Part shown: piece after piece, positions 21,090-35,525 of the stretch
How positions within the stretch are numbered: position 1 is the stretch's first letter
How the letters are laid out: each line of letters starts with the position of its first letter
Assembly (NCBI GenBank): GCA_006384855.1
Contig: VCJN01003579.1
Location: forward strand, 1 to 64,000
DNA length: 64,000 nucleotides
From: Tetraselmis striata
Lineage: Eukaryota; Chlorophyta; Chlorodendrophyceae; Chlorodendrales; Chlorodendraceae
Direction: 5' to 3'
The notes under the pieces: generated by a model
Seen by the model: the letters and a program-made list of their open reading frames with translations, nothing else
Database searches by the model: none
What the model was told of the DNA's origin: nothing
Made by a program: the position numbers and the translations under genes

Positions 21090-24000
21090 GTGACAGTGGT
21101 TTCGGAGCAGTGCAAGCATTCCGTGCGTGCACAAGCACGTACGGCTAGAAATGTGGCTAGGGTTGCGGATGAAGTGCATTGGCGGTGCATAGAAAAGCGT
21201 GTTGTTGGAATGTTGGCTGCATCGGAAACCGTATTCTCATACATCCGGCACGGAATGTCCGGTTTTCACGCATTTGTGTGTGAATATAGTGGGAATATTA
21301 CGCGTCTTTTATGCCGGGTGGATGGGCATCCGGCGTCCGATGCACCCCGAATCTCACCAACACGCTACTCTACGCACCGCCGATGCACTCCGCCAGCCCC
21401 GCATGTTTCCGCGCGCGTCCTACGTTGCATTGTATGTATATACATACGTACATGTACTGCTCCGAAACCAGCCCACATGTCTTTTATGCAGGGTGGATGG
21501 GCATACGGCGTCCGATGCACCGCAATTATCTGCAGCACGCTACTCTACGCACCGCCGATGCACTCCGCAAGCCCTGCCTCCATCCGCGTGGGAACCGGTA
21601 GTAAGTGTTGTTGTGTGCCCACATCGTGACAACATTACACGGCGGGAATTGCAATTAGCGGTGGATAATGTGAAGGCGTTTTCGAAATCGACGGAGAATG
21701 AGGCGGTGCTGGCGGAGTGCATTGGCGGTGCATAGAATAGCGTGTTGCTGGGGTTTTGGCTGCATCGGACGCCGAATTCCCATCCATCCGACACGGAATG
21801 TCCGGTTTTCACACATTTGCGTGTGGATATAGTGTGAATATTACGCGTCTTTTACGCCGGGTGGAGGGGCATCCGGCGTCCGATGCACCCCGAATCTCAC
21901 TAACACGCTACGCTACGCACCGCCAATGCACTCCGCCAGCCCCGCATGTTTCCGCGCGCGTCCTACGTTGCATTGTATGTATATACATACGTACATGTAC
22001 TGCTCCGAAACCAGCCCACATGTCTTTTATGCAGGGTGGATGGGCATACGGCGTCCGATGCACCGCAATTATCTGCAGCACGCTACTCTACGCACCGCCG
22101 ATGCACTCCGCAAGCCCTGCCTCCATCCGCGTGGGAACCGGTAGTAAGTGTTGTTGTGTGCCCACATCGTGACAACATTACACGGCGGGAATTGCAATTA
22201 GCGGTGGATAATGTGAAGGCGTTTTCGAAATCGACGGAGAATGAGGCGGTGCTGGCGGAGTGCATTGGCGGTGCATAGAATAGCGTGTTGCTGGGGTTTT
22301 GGCTGCATCGGACGCCGTATTCCCATCCATCCGGCACGGAATGTCCGGTTTTCACACATTTGCGTGTGGATATAGTGTGAATATTACGCGTCTTTTACAC
22401 CGGGTGGATGGGCATCCGGCGTCCGATGCACCGCAATTATCTGCAGCACGCTATTCTACGCACCGCCAATGCACTCCGCAAGCCCCGCCTCCATCCGCGT
22501 CGGAACCGGTAGTAAGTGTTGTTGTGTGCGCACATCGTGACAACATCACACGGCGGGAATTGCAATTAGCGGTGGATAATGTGAAGGCATTTTCGAAATC
22601 GACGGAGAATGAGGCAATGCTGGCGGAGTGCATTGGCGGTGCACAGAATAGCGTGTTGCTGGGGTTTTGGCTGCATCTGACGCCGAATTCCCATCCATCC
22701 GGCACGGAATGTCCGGTTTTCACGCATTTGCGTGTGGATATAGTGTGAATATTACGCGTCTTTTATGCCGGATGGAGGGGCATACGGCGTCCGATGCACC
22801 CCGAATCTCACCAACACGCTACTCAACGCACCGCCAATGCTCTCCGTCAGCCCCGTCTGTTTCCGCGCGCGTCCTACGTTGCATTGTATGTATGTACATA
22901 GTACGTACATGTACTGCTCCGAAACCAGCCCACATGTCTTTTACGCCGGGTGGATGGGCATCCGGCGTCCGATGCACCCCAAGTATTTGCAGCACGCTAC
23001 TCTACGCACCGCCGATGCAATCCGCAAGCCCCGCCTCCATCCGCGTGGGAACCGATAGTAAGTGTTATTGTGTGCGCTCATCATGACAACATTACACGGC
23101 GGGAATTGCAATTAGCGGTGGATAATGTGAAGGCGTTTTCGAAATCGACGGAGAATGAGGCGATGCTGGCGGAGTGCATTGGCGGTGCATAGAATAGCGT
23201 GTTGCTGGGGTTTTGGCTGCATCGGACGCCGTATTCCCATCCATCCGGCACGGAATGTCCGGTTTTCACACATTTGCGTGTGGATATAGTGTGAATATTA
23301 CGCGTCTTTTACACCGGGTGGATGGGCATCCGGCGCCCGATGCACCGCAATTATCTGCAGCACGCTACTCTACGCACCGCCAATGCACTCCGCAAGCCCC
23401 GCCTCCATCCGCGTCGGAACCGGTAGTAAGTGTTGTTGTGTGCGCACATCGTGACAACATCACACGGCGGGAATTGCAATTAGCGGTGGATAATGTGAAG
23501 GCATTTTCGAAATCGACGGAGAATGAGGCGATGCTGGCGGAGTGCATTGGCGGTGCACAGAATAGCGTGTTGCTGGGGTTTTGGCTGCATCTGACGCCGA
23601 ATTCCCATCCATCCGGCACGGAATGTCCTGTTTTCACGCATTTGCGTGTGGATATAGTGTGAATATTACGCGTCTTTTATGCCGGATGGAGGGGCATACG
23701 GCGTCCGATGCACCCCGAATCTCACCAACACGCTACTCTACGCACCGCCAATGCTCTCCGCCAGCCCCGTCTGTTTCCGCGCGCGTCCTACGTTGCATTG
23801 TATGTATGTACATAGTACGTACATGTACTGCTCCGAAACCAGCCCAAATGTCTTTTACGCCGGGTGGATGGGCATCCGGCGTCCGATGCACCGCAATTAT
23901 CTGCAGCACGCTACTCTACGCACCGCCAATGCACTCCGCCGGCCCCGCCTCCATCCGCGTCGGAACCGATAGGAAGTGTTGTTGTGTGCGCACATCGTGA

Positions 24001-27000
24001 CAACATCACACGGCGGGAATTGCAATTAGCGGTGGATAATGTGAAGGCATTTTCGAAATCGACGGAGAATGAGGCGGTGCTGGCGAAGTGCATTGGCGGT
24101 GCATAGAATAGCGTGTTGCTGGGGTTTTGGCTGCATCGGACGCCGAATTCCCATCCATCCGGCACGGAATGTCCGGTTTTCACGAATATGTGTGTGACTA
24201 TATCAATGTGAATATTACGCGTCTTTTATGCCGGATAGAGGGGCATACGGGGTCCGATGCACCCCGAATCTCACCAACACGCTACTCTACGCACCGCCAA
24301 TGCACTCCGCCGGCCCCGCATGTTTCCGCGCGCGTCCTACGTTGCATTGTATGTATATACATACGTACATGTACTACTCCGAAACTAGCCCACATGTCTT
24401 TTACGCCGGGTGGATGGGCATCCGGCGTCCGATGCACCGCAATTATCTGCAGCACGCTACTCTACGCACCGCCAATGCACTCCGCCAGCCCCGCCTCCAT
24501 CCGCGTGGGAACCGATAGTAAGTGTTGTTGTGTGCGAACATCGTGACAACATCACACGGCGGGAATTGCAATTAGCGGTGGATAATGTGAAGGCATTTTC
24601 GAAATCGACGGAGAATGAGGCGGTGCTGGCGGAGTGCATTGGCGGTGCATAGAATAGCGTGTTGCTGGGGTTTTGGCTGCATCGGACGCCGAATTCCCAT
24701 CCATCCGGCACGGAATGTCCTGTTTTCACGCATTTGCGTGTGGATATAGTGTGAATATTACGCGTATTTTATGCCGGATGGAGGGGCATACGGCGTCCGA
24801 TGCACCCCGAATCTCACCAACACGCTACTCTACGCACCGCCAATGCTCTCCGCCAGCCCCGTCTGTTTCCGCGCGCGTCCTACGTTGCATTGTATGTATG
24901 TACATAGTACGTACATGTACTGCTCCGAAACCAGCCCAAATGTCTTTTACGCCGGGTGGATGGGCATCCGGCGTCCGATGCACCGCAATTATCTGCAGCA
25001 CGCTACTCTACGCACCGCCAATGCACTCCGCCGGCCCCGCCTCCATCCGCGTCGGAACCGATAGGAAGTGTTGTTGTGTGCGCACATCGTGACAACATCA
25101 CACGGCGGGAATTGCAATTAGCGGTGGATAATGTGAAGGCATTTTCGAAATCGACGGAGAATGAGGCGGTGCTGGCGAAGTGCATTGGCGGTGCATAGAA
25201 TAGCGTGTTGCTGGGGTTTTGGCTGCATCGGACGCCGAATTCCCATCCATCCGGCACGGAATGTCCGGTTTTCACGAATATGTGTGTGACTATATCAATG
25301 TGAATATTACGCGTCTTTTATGCCGGATAGAGGGGCATACGGGGTCCGATGCACCCCGAATCTCACCAACACGCTACTCTACGCACCGCCAATGCACTCC
25401 GCCGGCCCCGCATGTTTCCGCGCGCGTCCTACGTTGCATTGTATGTATATACATACGTACATGTACTACTCCGAAACTAGCCCACATGTCTTTTACGCCG
25501 GGTGGATGGGCATCCGGCGTCCGATGCACCGCAATTATCTGCAGCACGCTACTCTACGCACCGCCAATGCACTCCGCCAGCCCCGCCTCCATCCGCGTGG
25601 GAACCGATAGTAAGTGTTGTTGTGTGCGAACATCGTGACAACATCACACGGCGGGAATTGCAATTAGCGGTGGATAATGTGAAGGCATTTTCGAAATCGA
25701 CGGAGAATGAGGCGGTGCTGGCGGAGTGCATTGGCGGTGCATAGAATAGCGTGTTGCTGGGGTTTTGGCTGCATCGGACGCCGAATTCCCATCCATCCGG
25801 CACGGAATGTCCGGTTTTCACGAATATGTGTGTGACTATATCAATGTGAATATTACGCGTCTTTTATGCCGGATAGAGGGGCATACGGGGTCCGATGCAC
25901 CCCGAATCTCACCAACACGCTACTCTACGCACCGCCAATGCACTCCGCCGGCCCCGCATGTTTCCGCGCGCGTCCTACGTTGCATTGTATGTATATACAT
26001 ACGTACATGTACTGCTCCGAAACTAGCCCACATGTCTTTTACGCCGGGTGGATGGGCATCCGGCGCCCGATGCACCGCAATTATCTGCAGCACGCTACTC
26101 TACGCACCGCCAATGCACTCCGCCAGCCCCGCCTCCATCCGCGTGGGAACCGATAGTAAGTGTTGTTGTGTGCGAACATCGTGACAACATCACACGGCGG
26201 GAATTGCAATTAGCGGTGGATAATGTGAAGGCATTTTCGAAATCGACGGAGAATGAGGCGTTGCTGGCGGAGTGCATTGGCGGTGCATAGAATAGCGTGT
26301 TGCTGGGGTTTTGGCTGCATCGGACGCCGAATTCCCATCCATCCGGCACGGAATGTCCGGTTTTCACACATTTGCGTGTGGATATAGTGTGAATATTACG
26401 CGTCTTTTACGCCGGGTGGAGGGGCATCCGGCGTCCGATGCACCGCAATTATCTGCAGCACGCTACTCTACGCACCGCCAATGCACTCCGCCAGCCCCGC
26501 CTCCATCCGCGTGGGAACCGATAGTAAGTGTTGTTGTGTGCGCACATCGTGACAACATCACACGGCGGGAATTGCAATTAGCGGTGGATAATGTGAAGGC
26601 ATTTTCGAAATCGACGGAGAATGAGGCGATGCTGGCGGAGTGCATTGGCGGTGCACAGAATAGCGTGTTGCTGGGGTTTTGGCTGCATCGGACGCCGAAT
26701 TCCCATCCATCCGGCACGGAATGTCCGGTTTTCACGCATTTGCGTGTGGATATAGTGTGAATATTACGCGTCTTTTATGCCGGATGGAGGGGCATCCGGC
26801 GTCCGATGCACCCCGAATCTCACCAACACGCTACGCTACGCACCGCCAATGCACTCCGCCAGCCCCGCATGTTTCCGCGCGCGTCCTACGTTGCATTGTA
26901 TGTATGTACATAGTACGTACATGTACTGCTCCGAAACCAGACAACAGGTCTTTTATGCATGGTAGATGGGCATACGGCGTCCGATGCACCCCAAGTATTT

Positions 27001-30000
27001 GCAGCACGCAACTTTACGCAACGCTAATGCACTCCGCCAGCCCCGCCTCCTTCCGCGTTGGAACCGATAGTAAGTGTTGTTGTGTGCGTTCGTCATGACA
27101 ACATTACACGGCGGGAATTGCAATTAGCGGTGGATAATGTGAAGGCGTTTTCGAAATCGACGGAGAATGAGGCGGTGCTGGCGGAGTGCATTGGCGGTGC
27201 ATAGAATAGCGTGTTGCTGGGGTTTTGGCTGCATCGGACGCCGTATTCCCATCCATCCGGCACGGAATGTCCGGTTTTCACACATTTGCGTGTGGATATA
27301 GTGTGAATATTACGCGTCTTTTACGCCGGGTGGATGGGCATCCGGCGTCCGATGCACCGCAATTATCTGCAGCACGCTACTCTACGCACCGCCAATGCAC
27401 TCCGCCAGCCCCGCCTCCATCCGCGTGGGAACCGATAGTAAGTGTTGTTGTGTGCGAACATCGTGACAACATCACACGGCGGGAATTGCAATTAGCGGTG
27501 GATAATGTGAAGGCATTTTCGAAATCGACGGAGAATGAGGCGATGCTGGCGGAGTGCATTGGCGGTGCACAGAATAGCGTGTTGCTGGGGTTTTGGCTGC
27601 ATCGGACGCCGAATTCCCATCCATCCGGCACGGAATGTCCGGTTTTCACGCATTTGCGTGTGGATATAGTGTGAATATTACGCGTCTTTTATGCCGGATG
27701 GAGGGGCATCCGGCGTCCGATGCACCCCGAATCTCACCAACACGCTACTCTACGCACCGCCAATGCACTCCGCCGGCCCCGCATGTTTCCGCGCGCGTCC
27801 TACGTTGCATTGTATGTATATACATACGTACATGTACTGCTCCGAAACTAGCCCACATGTCTTTTACGCCGGGTGGATGGGCATCCGGCGTCCGATGCAC
27901 CGCAATTATCTGCAGCACGCTACTCTACGCACCGCCAATGCACTCCGCCAGCCCCGCCTCCATCCGCGTCGGAACCGATAGTAAGTGTTGTTGTGTGCGA
28001 ACATCGTGACAACATCACACGGCGGGAATTGCAATTAGCGGTGGATAATGTGAAGGCATTTTCGAAATCGACGGAGAATGAGGCGTTGCTGGCGGAGTGC
28101 ATTGGCGGTGCATAGAATAGCGTGTTGCTGGGGTTTTGGCTGCATCGGACGCCGTATTCCCATCCATCCGGCACGGAATGTCCGGTTTTCACACATTTGC
28201 GTGTGGATATAGTGTGAATATTACGCGTCTTTTACGCCGGGTGGAGGGGCATCCGGCGTCCGATGCACCGCAATTATCTGCAGCACGCTACTCTACGCAC
28301 CGCCAATGCACTCCGCCAGCCCCGCCTCCATCCGCGTCGGAACCGATAGTAAGTGTTGTTGTGTGCGCACATCGTGACAACATCACACGGCGGGAATTGC
28401 AATTAGCGGTGGATAATGTGAAGGCATTTTCGAAATCGACGGAGAATGAGGCGATGCTGGCGGAGTGCATTGGCGGTGCACAGAATAGCGTGTTGCTGGG
28501 GTTTTGGCTGCATCGGACGCCGAATTCCCATCCATCCGGCACGGAATGTCCGGTTTTCACGCATTTGCGTGTGGATATAGTGTGAATATTACGCGTCTTT
28601 TATGCCGGATGGAGGGGCATCCGGCGTCCGATGCACCCCGAATCTCACCAACACGCTACGCTACGCACCGCCAATGCACTCCGCCAGCCCCGCATGTTTC
28701 CGCGCGCGTCCTACGTTGCATTGTATGTATGTACATAGTACGTACATGTACTGCTCCGAAACCAGACAACAGGTCTTTTATGCATGGTAGATGGGCATAC
28801 GGCGTCCGATGCACCCCAAGTATTTGCAGCACGCAACTTTACGCAACGCTAATGCACTCCGCCAGCCCCGCCTCCATCCGCGTCGGAACCGATAGTAAGT
28901 GTTATTGTGTGCGCACATCGTGACAACATCACACGGCGGGAATTGCAATTAGCGGTGGATAATGTGAAGGCGTTTTCGAAATCGACGGAGAATGAGGCGG
29001 TGCTGGCGGAGTGCATTGGCGGTGCATAGAATAGCGTGTTGCTGGGGTTTTGGCTGCATCGGACGCCGTATTCCCATCCATCCGGCACGGAATGTCCGGT
29101 TTTCACACATTTGCGTGTGGATATAGTGTGAATATTACGCGTCTTTTACGCCGGGTGGAGGGGCATCCGGCGTCCGATGCACCCCGAATCTCACCAACAC
29201 GCTACTCTACGCACCGCCAATGCACTCCGCCAGCCCCGCCTCCATCCGCGTCGGAACCGATAGTAAGTGTTGTTGTGTGCGCACATCGTGACAACATCAC
29301 ACGGCGGGAATTGCAATTAGCGGTGGATAATGTGAAGGCATTTTCGAAATCGACGGAGAATGAGGCGATGCTGGCGGAGTGCATTGGCGGTGCACAGAAT
29401 AGCGTGTTGCTGGGGTTTTGGCTGCATCGGACGCCGAATTCCCATCCATCCGGCACGGAATGTCCGGTTTTCACGCATTTGCGTGTGGATATAGTGTGAA
29501 TATTACGCGTCTTTTATGCCGGATGGAGGGGCATACGGCGTCCGATGCACCCCGAATCTCACCAACACGCTACGCTACGCACCGCCAATGCTCTCCGCCG
29601 GCCCCGCCTGTTTCCGCGCGCGTCCTACGTTGCATTGTATGTATGTACATGATACGTACATGTACTGCTCCGAAACCAGCCCACATGTCTTTTACGCCGG
29701 GTGGATGGGCATCCGGCGTCCGATGCACCGCAATTATCTGCAGCACGCTACTCTACGCACCGCCGATGCACTCCGCAAGCCCCGCCTCCATCCGCGTGGG
29801 AACCGATAGTAAGTGTTGTATGCGCACATCATGACAACATTACACGGCGGGAATTGCAATTAGCGGTGGATAATGTGAAGGCGTTTTCGAAATCGACGGA
29901 GAATGAGGCGGTGCTGGCGGAGTGCATTGGCGGTGCATAGAATAGCGTGTTGCTGGGGTTTTGGCTGCATCGGACGCCGTATTCCCATCCATCCGGCACG

Positions 30001-33000
30001 GAATGTCCGGTTTTCACACATTTGCGTGTGGATATAGTGTGAATATTACGCGTCTTTTATGCCGGATGGAGGGGCATCCGGCGTCCGATGCACCCCGAAT
30101 CTCACCAACACGCTACGCTACGCACCGCCAATGCACTCCGCCAGCCCCGCATGTTTCCGCGCGCGTCCTACGTTGCATTGTATGTATGTACATAGTACGT
30201 ACATGTACTGCTCCGAAACCAGACAACAGGTCTTTTATGCATGGTAGATGGGCATACGGCGTCCGATGCACCCCAAGTATTTGCAGCACGCAACTTTACG
30301 CAACGCTAATGCACTCCGCCAGCCCCGCCTCCATCCGCGTCGGAACCGATAGTAAGTGTTATTGTGTGCGCACATCGTGACAACATCACACGGCGGGAAT
30401 TGCAATTAGCGGTGGATAATGTGAAGGCGTTTTCGAAATCGACGGAGAATGAGGCGGTGCTGGCGGAGTGCATTGGCGGTGCATAGAATAGCGTGTTGCT
30501 GGGGTTTTGGCTGCATCGGACGCCGTATTCCCATCCATCCGGCACGGAATGTCCGGTTTTCACACATTTGCGTGTGGATATAGTGTGAATATTACGCGTC
30601 TTTTACGCCGGGTGGAGGGGCATCCGGCGTCCGATGCACCCCGAATCTCACCAACACGCTACTCTACGCACCGCCAATGCACTCCGCCAGCCCCGCCTCC
30701 ATCCGCGTCGGAACCGATAGTAAGTGTTGTTGTGTGCGCACATCGTGACAACATCACACGGCGGGAATTGCAATTAGCGGTGGATAATGTGAAGGCATTT
30801 TCGAAATCGACGGAGAATGAGGCGATGCTGGCGGAGTGCATTGGCGGTGCACAGAATAGCGTGTTGCTGGGGTTTTGGCTGCATCGGACGCCGAATTCCC
30901 ATCCATCCGGCACGGAATGTCCGGTTTTCACGCATTTGCGTGTGGATATAGTGTGAATATTACGCGTCTTTTATGCCGGATGGAGGGGCATACGGCGTCC
31001 GATGCACCCCGAATCTCACCAACACGCTACGCTACGCACCGCCAATGCTCTCCGCCGGCCCCGCCTGTTTCCGCGCGCGTCCTACGTTGCATTGTATGTA
31101 TGTACATGATACGTACATGTACTGCTCCGAAACCAGCCCACATGTCTTTTACGCCGGGTGGATGGGCATCCGGCGTCCGATGCACCGCAATTATCTGCAG
31201 CACGCTACTCTACGCACCGCCGATGCACTCCGCAAGCCCCGCCTCCATCCGCGTGGGAACCGATAGTAAGTGTTGTATGCGCACATCATGACAACATTAC
31301 ACGGCGGGAATTGCAATTAGCGGTGGATAATGTGAAGGCGTTTTCGAAATCGACGGAGAATGAGGCGGTGCTGGCGGAGTGCATTGGCGGTGCATAGAAT
31401 AGCGTGTTGCTGGGGTTTTGGCTGCATCGGACGCCGTATTCCCATCCATCCGGCACGAAATGTCCGGTTTTCACACATTTGCGTGTGAATATCGTGTAAA
31501 TATTACGCGTCTTTTACGCCGGGTGGAGGGGCATCCGGCGTCCGATGCACCGCAATTATCTGCAGCACGCTACTCTACGCACCGCCAATGCACTCCGCCA
31601 GCCCCGCCTCCATCCGCGTCGGAACCGATAGTAAGTGTTGTTGTGTGCGAACATCGTGACAACATCACACGGCGGGAATTGCAATTAGCGGTGGATAATG
31701 TGAAGGCATTTTCGAAATCGACGGAGAATGAGGCGTTGCTGGCGGAGTGCATTGGCGGTGCATAGAATAGCGTGTTGCTGGGGTTTTGGCTGCATCGGAC
31801 GCCGTATTCCCATCCATCCGGCACGGAATGTCCGGTTTTCACACATTTGCGTGTGGATATAGTGTGAATATTACGCGTCTTTTACGCCGGGTGGAGGGGC
31901 ATCCGGCGTCCGATGCACCGCAATTATCTGCAGCACGCTACTCTACGCACCGCCAATGCACTCCGCCAGCCCCGCCTCCATCCGCGTCGGAACCGATAGT
32001 AAGTGTTGTTGTGTGCGAACATCGTGACAACATCACACGGCGGGAATTGCAATTAGCGGTGGATAATGTGAAGGCATTTTCGAAATCGACGGAGAATGAG
32101 GCGTTGCTGGCGGAGTGCATTGGCGGTGCATAGAATAGCGTGTTGCTGGGGTTTTGGCTGCATCGGACGCCGTATTCCCATCCATCCGGCACGGAATGTC
32201 CGGTTTTCACACATTTGCGTGTGGATATAGTGTGAATATTACGCGTCTTTTACGCCGGGTGGAGGGGCATCCGGCGTCCGATGCACCGCAATTATCTGCA
32301 GCACGCTACTCTACGCACCGCCAATGCACTCCGCCAGCCCCGCCTCCATCCGCGTCGGAACCGATAGTAAGTGTTGTTGTGTGCGCACATCGTGACAACA
32401 TCACACGGCGGGAATTGCAATTAGCGGTGGATAATGTGAAGGCATTTTCGAAATCGACGGAGAATGAGGCGGTGCTGGCGGAGTGCATTGGCGGTGCACA
32501 GAATAGCGTGTTGCTGGGGTTTTGGCTGCATCGGACGCCGAATTCCCATCCATCCGGCACGGAATGTCCGGTTTTCACGCATTTGCGTGTGGATATAGTG
32601 TGAATATTACGCGTCTTTTATGCCGGATGGAGGGGCATCCGGCGTCCGATGCACCCCGAATCTCACCAACACGCTACGCTACGCACCGCCAATGCACTCC
32701 GCCAGCCCCGCATGTTTCCGCGCGCGTCCTACGTTGCATTGTATGTGTGTACATAGTACGTACATGTACTGCTCCGAAACCAGACAACAGGTCTTTTATG
32801 CATGGTAGATGGGCATCCGGCGTCCGATGCAACCCAAGTATTTGCAGCACGCAACTTTACGCAACGCTAATGCACTCCGCCAGCCCTGCCTCCTACCGCG
32901 TCGGAACCGATAGTAAGTGTTATTGTGTGCGTTCGTCATGACAACATTACACGGCGGGAATTGCAATTAGCGGTGGATAATGTGAAGGCGTTTTCGAAAT

Positions 33001-35525
33001 CGACGGAGAATGAGGCGGTGCTGGCGGAGTGCATTGGCGGTGCATAGAATAGCGTGTTGCTGGGGTTTTGGCTGCATCGGACGCCGTATTCCCATCCATC
33101 CGGCACGGAATGTCCGGTTTTCACACATTTGCGTGTGAATATCGTGTAAATATTACGCGTCTTTTACGCCGGGTGGAGGGGCATCCGGCGTCCGATGCAC
33201 CGCAATTATCTGCAGCACGCTACTCTACGCACCGCCAATGCACTCCGCCAGCCCCGCCTCCATCCGCGTCGGAACCGATAGTAAGTGTTGTTGTGTGCGC
33301 ACATCGTGACAACATCACACGGCGGGAATTGCAATTAGCGGTGGATAATGTGAAGGCATTTTCGAAATCGACGGAGAATGAGGCGATGCTGGCGGAGTGC
33401 ATTGGCGGTGCACAGAATAGCGTGTTGCTGGGGTTTTGGCTGCATCGGACGCCGAATTCCCATCCATCCGGCACGGAATGTCCGGTTTTCACGCATTTGC
33501 GTGTGGATATAGTGTGAATATTACGCGTCTTTTATGCCGGATGGAGGGGCATCCGGCGTCCGATGCACCCCGAATCTCACCAACACGCTACGCTACGCAC
33601 CGCCAATGCACTCCGCCAGCCCCGCATGTTTCCGCGCGCGTCCTACGTTGCATTGTATGTATGTACATAGTACGTACATGTACTGCTCCGAAACCAGACA
33701 ACAGGTCTTTTATGCATGGTAGATGGGCATACGGCGTCCGATGCACCCCAAGTATTTGCAGCACGCAACTTTACGCAACGCTAATGCACTCCGCCAGCCC
33801 CGCCTCCTTCCGCGTCGGAACCGATAGTAAGTGTTATTGTGTGCGTTCATCATGACAACATTACACGGCGGGAATTGCAATTAGCGGTGGATAATGTGAA
33901 GGCGTTTTCGAAATCGACGGAGAATGAGGCGGTGCTGGCGGAGTGCATTGGCGGTGCATAGAATAGCGTGTTGCTGGGGTTTTGGCTGCATCGGACGCCG
34001 TATTCCCATCCATCCGGCACGGAATGTCCGGTTTTCACACATTTGCGTGTGGATATAGTGTGAATATTACGCGTCTTTTACGCCGGGTGGATGGGCATCC
34101 GGCGTCCGATGCACCGCAATTATCTGCAGCACGCTACTCTACGCACCGCCAATGCACTCCGCCAGCCCCGCCTCCATCCGCGTCGGAACCGATAGTAAGT
34201 GTTGTTGTGTGCGCACATCGTGACAACATCACACGGCGGGAATTGCAATTAGCGGTGGATAATGTGAAGGCATTTTCGAAATCGACGGAGAATGAGGCGA
34301 TGCTGGCGGAGTGCATTGGCGGTGCACAGAATAGCGTGTTGCTGGGGTTTTGGCTGCATCGGACGCCGAATTCCCATCCATCCGGCACGGAATGTCCGGT
34401 TTTCACGCATTTGCGTGTGGATATAGTGTGAATATTACGCGTCTTTTATGCCGGATGGAGGGGCATACGGCGTCCGATGCACCCCGAATCTCACCAACAC
34501 GCTACGCTACGCACCGCCAATGCTCTCCGCCGGCCCCGCCTGTTTCCGCGCGCGTCCTACGTTGCATTGTATGTATGTACATAATACGTACATGTACTGC
34601 TCCGAAACCAGCCCACATGTCTTTTACGCCGGGTGGATGGGCATCCGGCGTCCGATGCACCGCAATTATCTGCAGCACGCTACTCTACGCACCGCCGATG
34701 CACTCCGCAAGCCCCGCCTCCATCCGCGTGGGAACCGATAGTAAGTGTTGTATGCGCACATCATGACAACATTACACGGCGGGAATTGCAATTAGCGGTG
34801 GATAATGTGAAGGCGTTTTCGAAATCGACGGAGAATGAGGCGGTGCTGGCGGAGTGCATTGGCGGTGCATAGAATAGCGTGTTGCTGGGGTTTTGGCTGC
34901 ATCGGACGCCGTATTCCCATCCATCCGGCACGGAATGTCCGGTTTTCACACATTTGCGTGTGAATATCGTGTAAATATTACGCGTCTTTTACGCCGGGTG
35001 GATGGGCATCCGGCGTCCGATGCACCGCAATTATCTGCAGCACGCTACTCTACGCACCGCCAATGCACTCCGCCAGCCCCGCCTCCATCCGCGTCGGAAC
35101 CGATAGTAAGTGTTGCTGTGTGCGCACATCGTGACAACATCACACGGCGGGAATTGCAATTAGCGGTGGATAATGTGAAGGCATTTTCGAAATCGACGGA
35201 GAATGAGGCGGTGCTGGCGGAGTGCATTGGCGGTGCATAGAATAGCGTGTTGCTGGGGTTTTGGCTGCATTGGACGCCGAATTCCCATCCATCCGGCACG
35301 GAATGTCCGGTTTTCACGCATATGAGTGTGACTATATCAATGTGAATATTACGCGTCTTTTACGGCGGGTGGAGGGGCATCCGGCGTCCGATGCACCCCG
35401 AATCTAACCAACACGCTACTCTACGCACCACCAATGCACTCCGCCGGCCCCGCCTGTTTCCGCGCGCGTCCTACGTTGCATTGTATGTATATACATACGT
35501 ACATGTACTGCTCCGAATCCAGCCC
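21090..35525 (+). repeat. Satellite array of 368-bp and 543/546-bp units
   Basis: About 30 head-to-tail units, phased by the word tttggctgcatcgg (first at about 21210, last at about 35260). Spacing gives 17 long units (546 or 543 bp) and 13 short units (368 bp). Long units carry an extra 178 bp that includes a second, diverged copy of part of the unit and the palindrome gtatgtatatacatac. Larger blocks are duplicated: 23581-24672 with 24673-25764 (1,092 bp), and 28504-29960 with 29961-31417 (1,457 bp). Frames of 60-149 codons recur on both strands in every unit, but these follow from the repetition and the internal palindrome, and no protein family is evident. I call the array non-coding. Confidence 0.93.
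26266..26492. repeat. Representative unit hairpin (80-bp imperfect stem)
   Basis: In this short unit, ggcggagtgcattggcgg at 26266 and its complement ending at 26492 bound an imperfect inverted repeat: two arms of about 80 bp around a loop of about 66 bp. The arms share the core gcatcggacgcc and its complement. Every unit of the array carries the same fold, which resembles a MITE or foldback sequence that became a satellite. Confidence 0.75.

Noticed and set aside
21213..35500. Dozens of similar frames of 60-149 codons on both strands in the satellite, looking like a tandem gene family
   Set aside because: They follow from head-to-tail repetition of a palindromic unit. The same positions are open on both strands, no family features appear, and single-base indels and unit length changes are tolerated without regard to frame.
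21090..35525. A CRISPR-like array
   Set aside because: Units are 368-546 bp and nearly identical throughout. There are no short repeats with unique spacers, and the context is eukaryotic.
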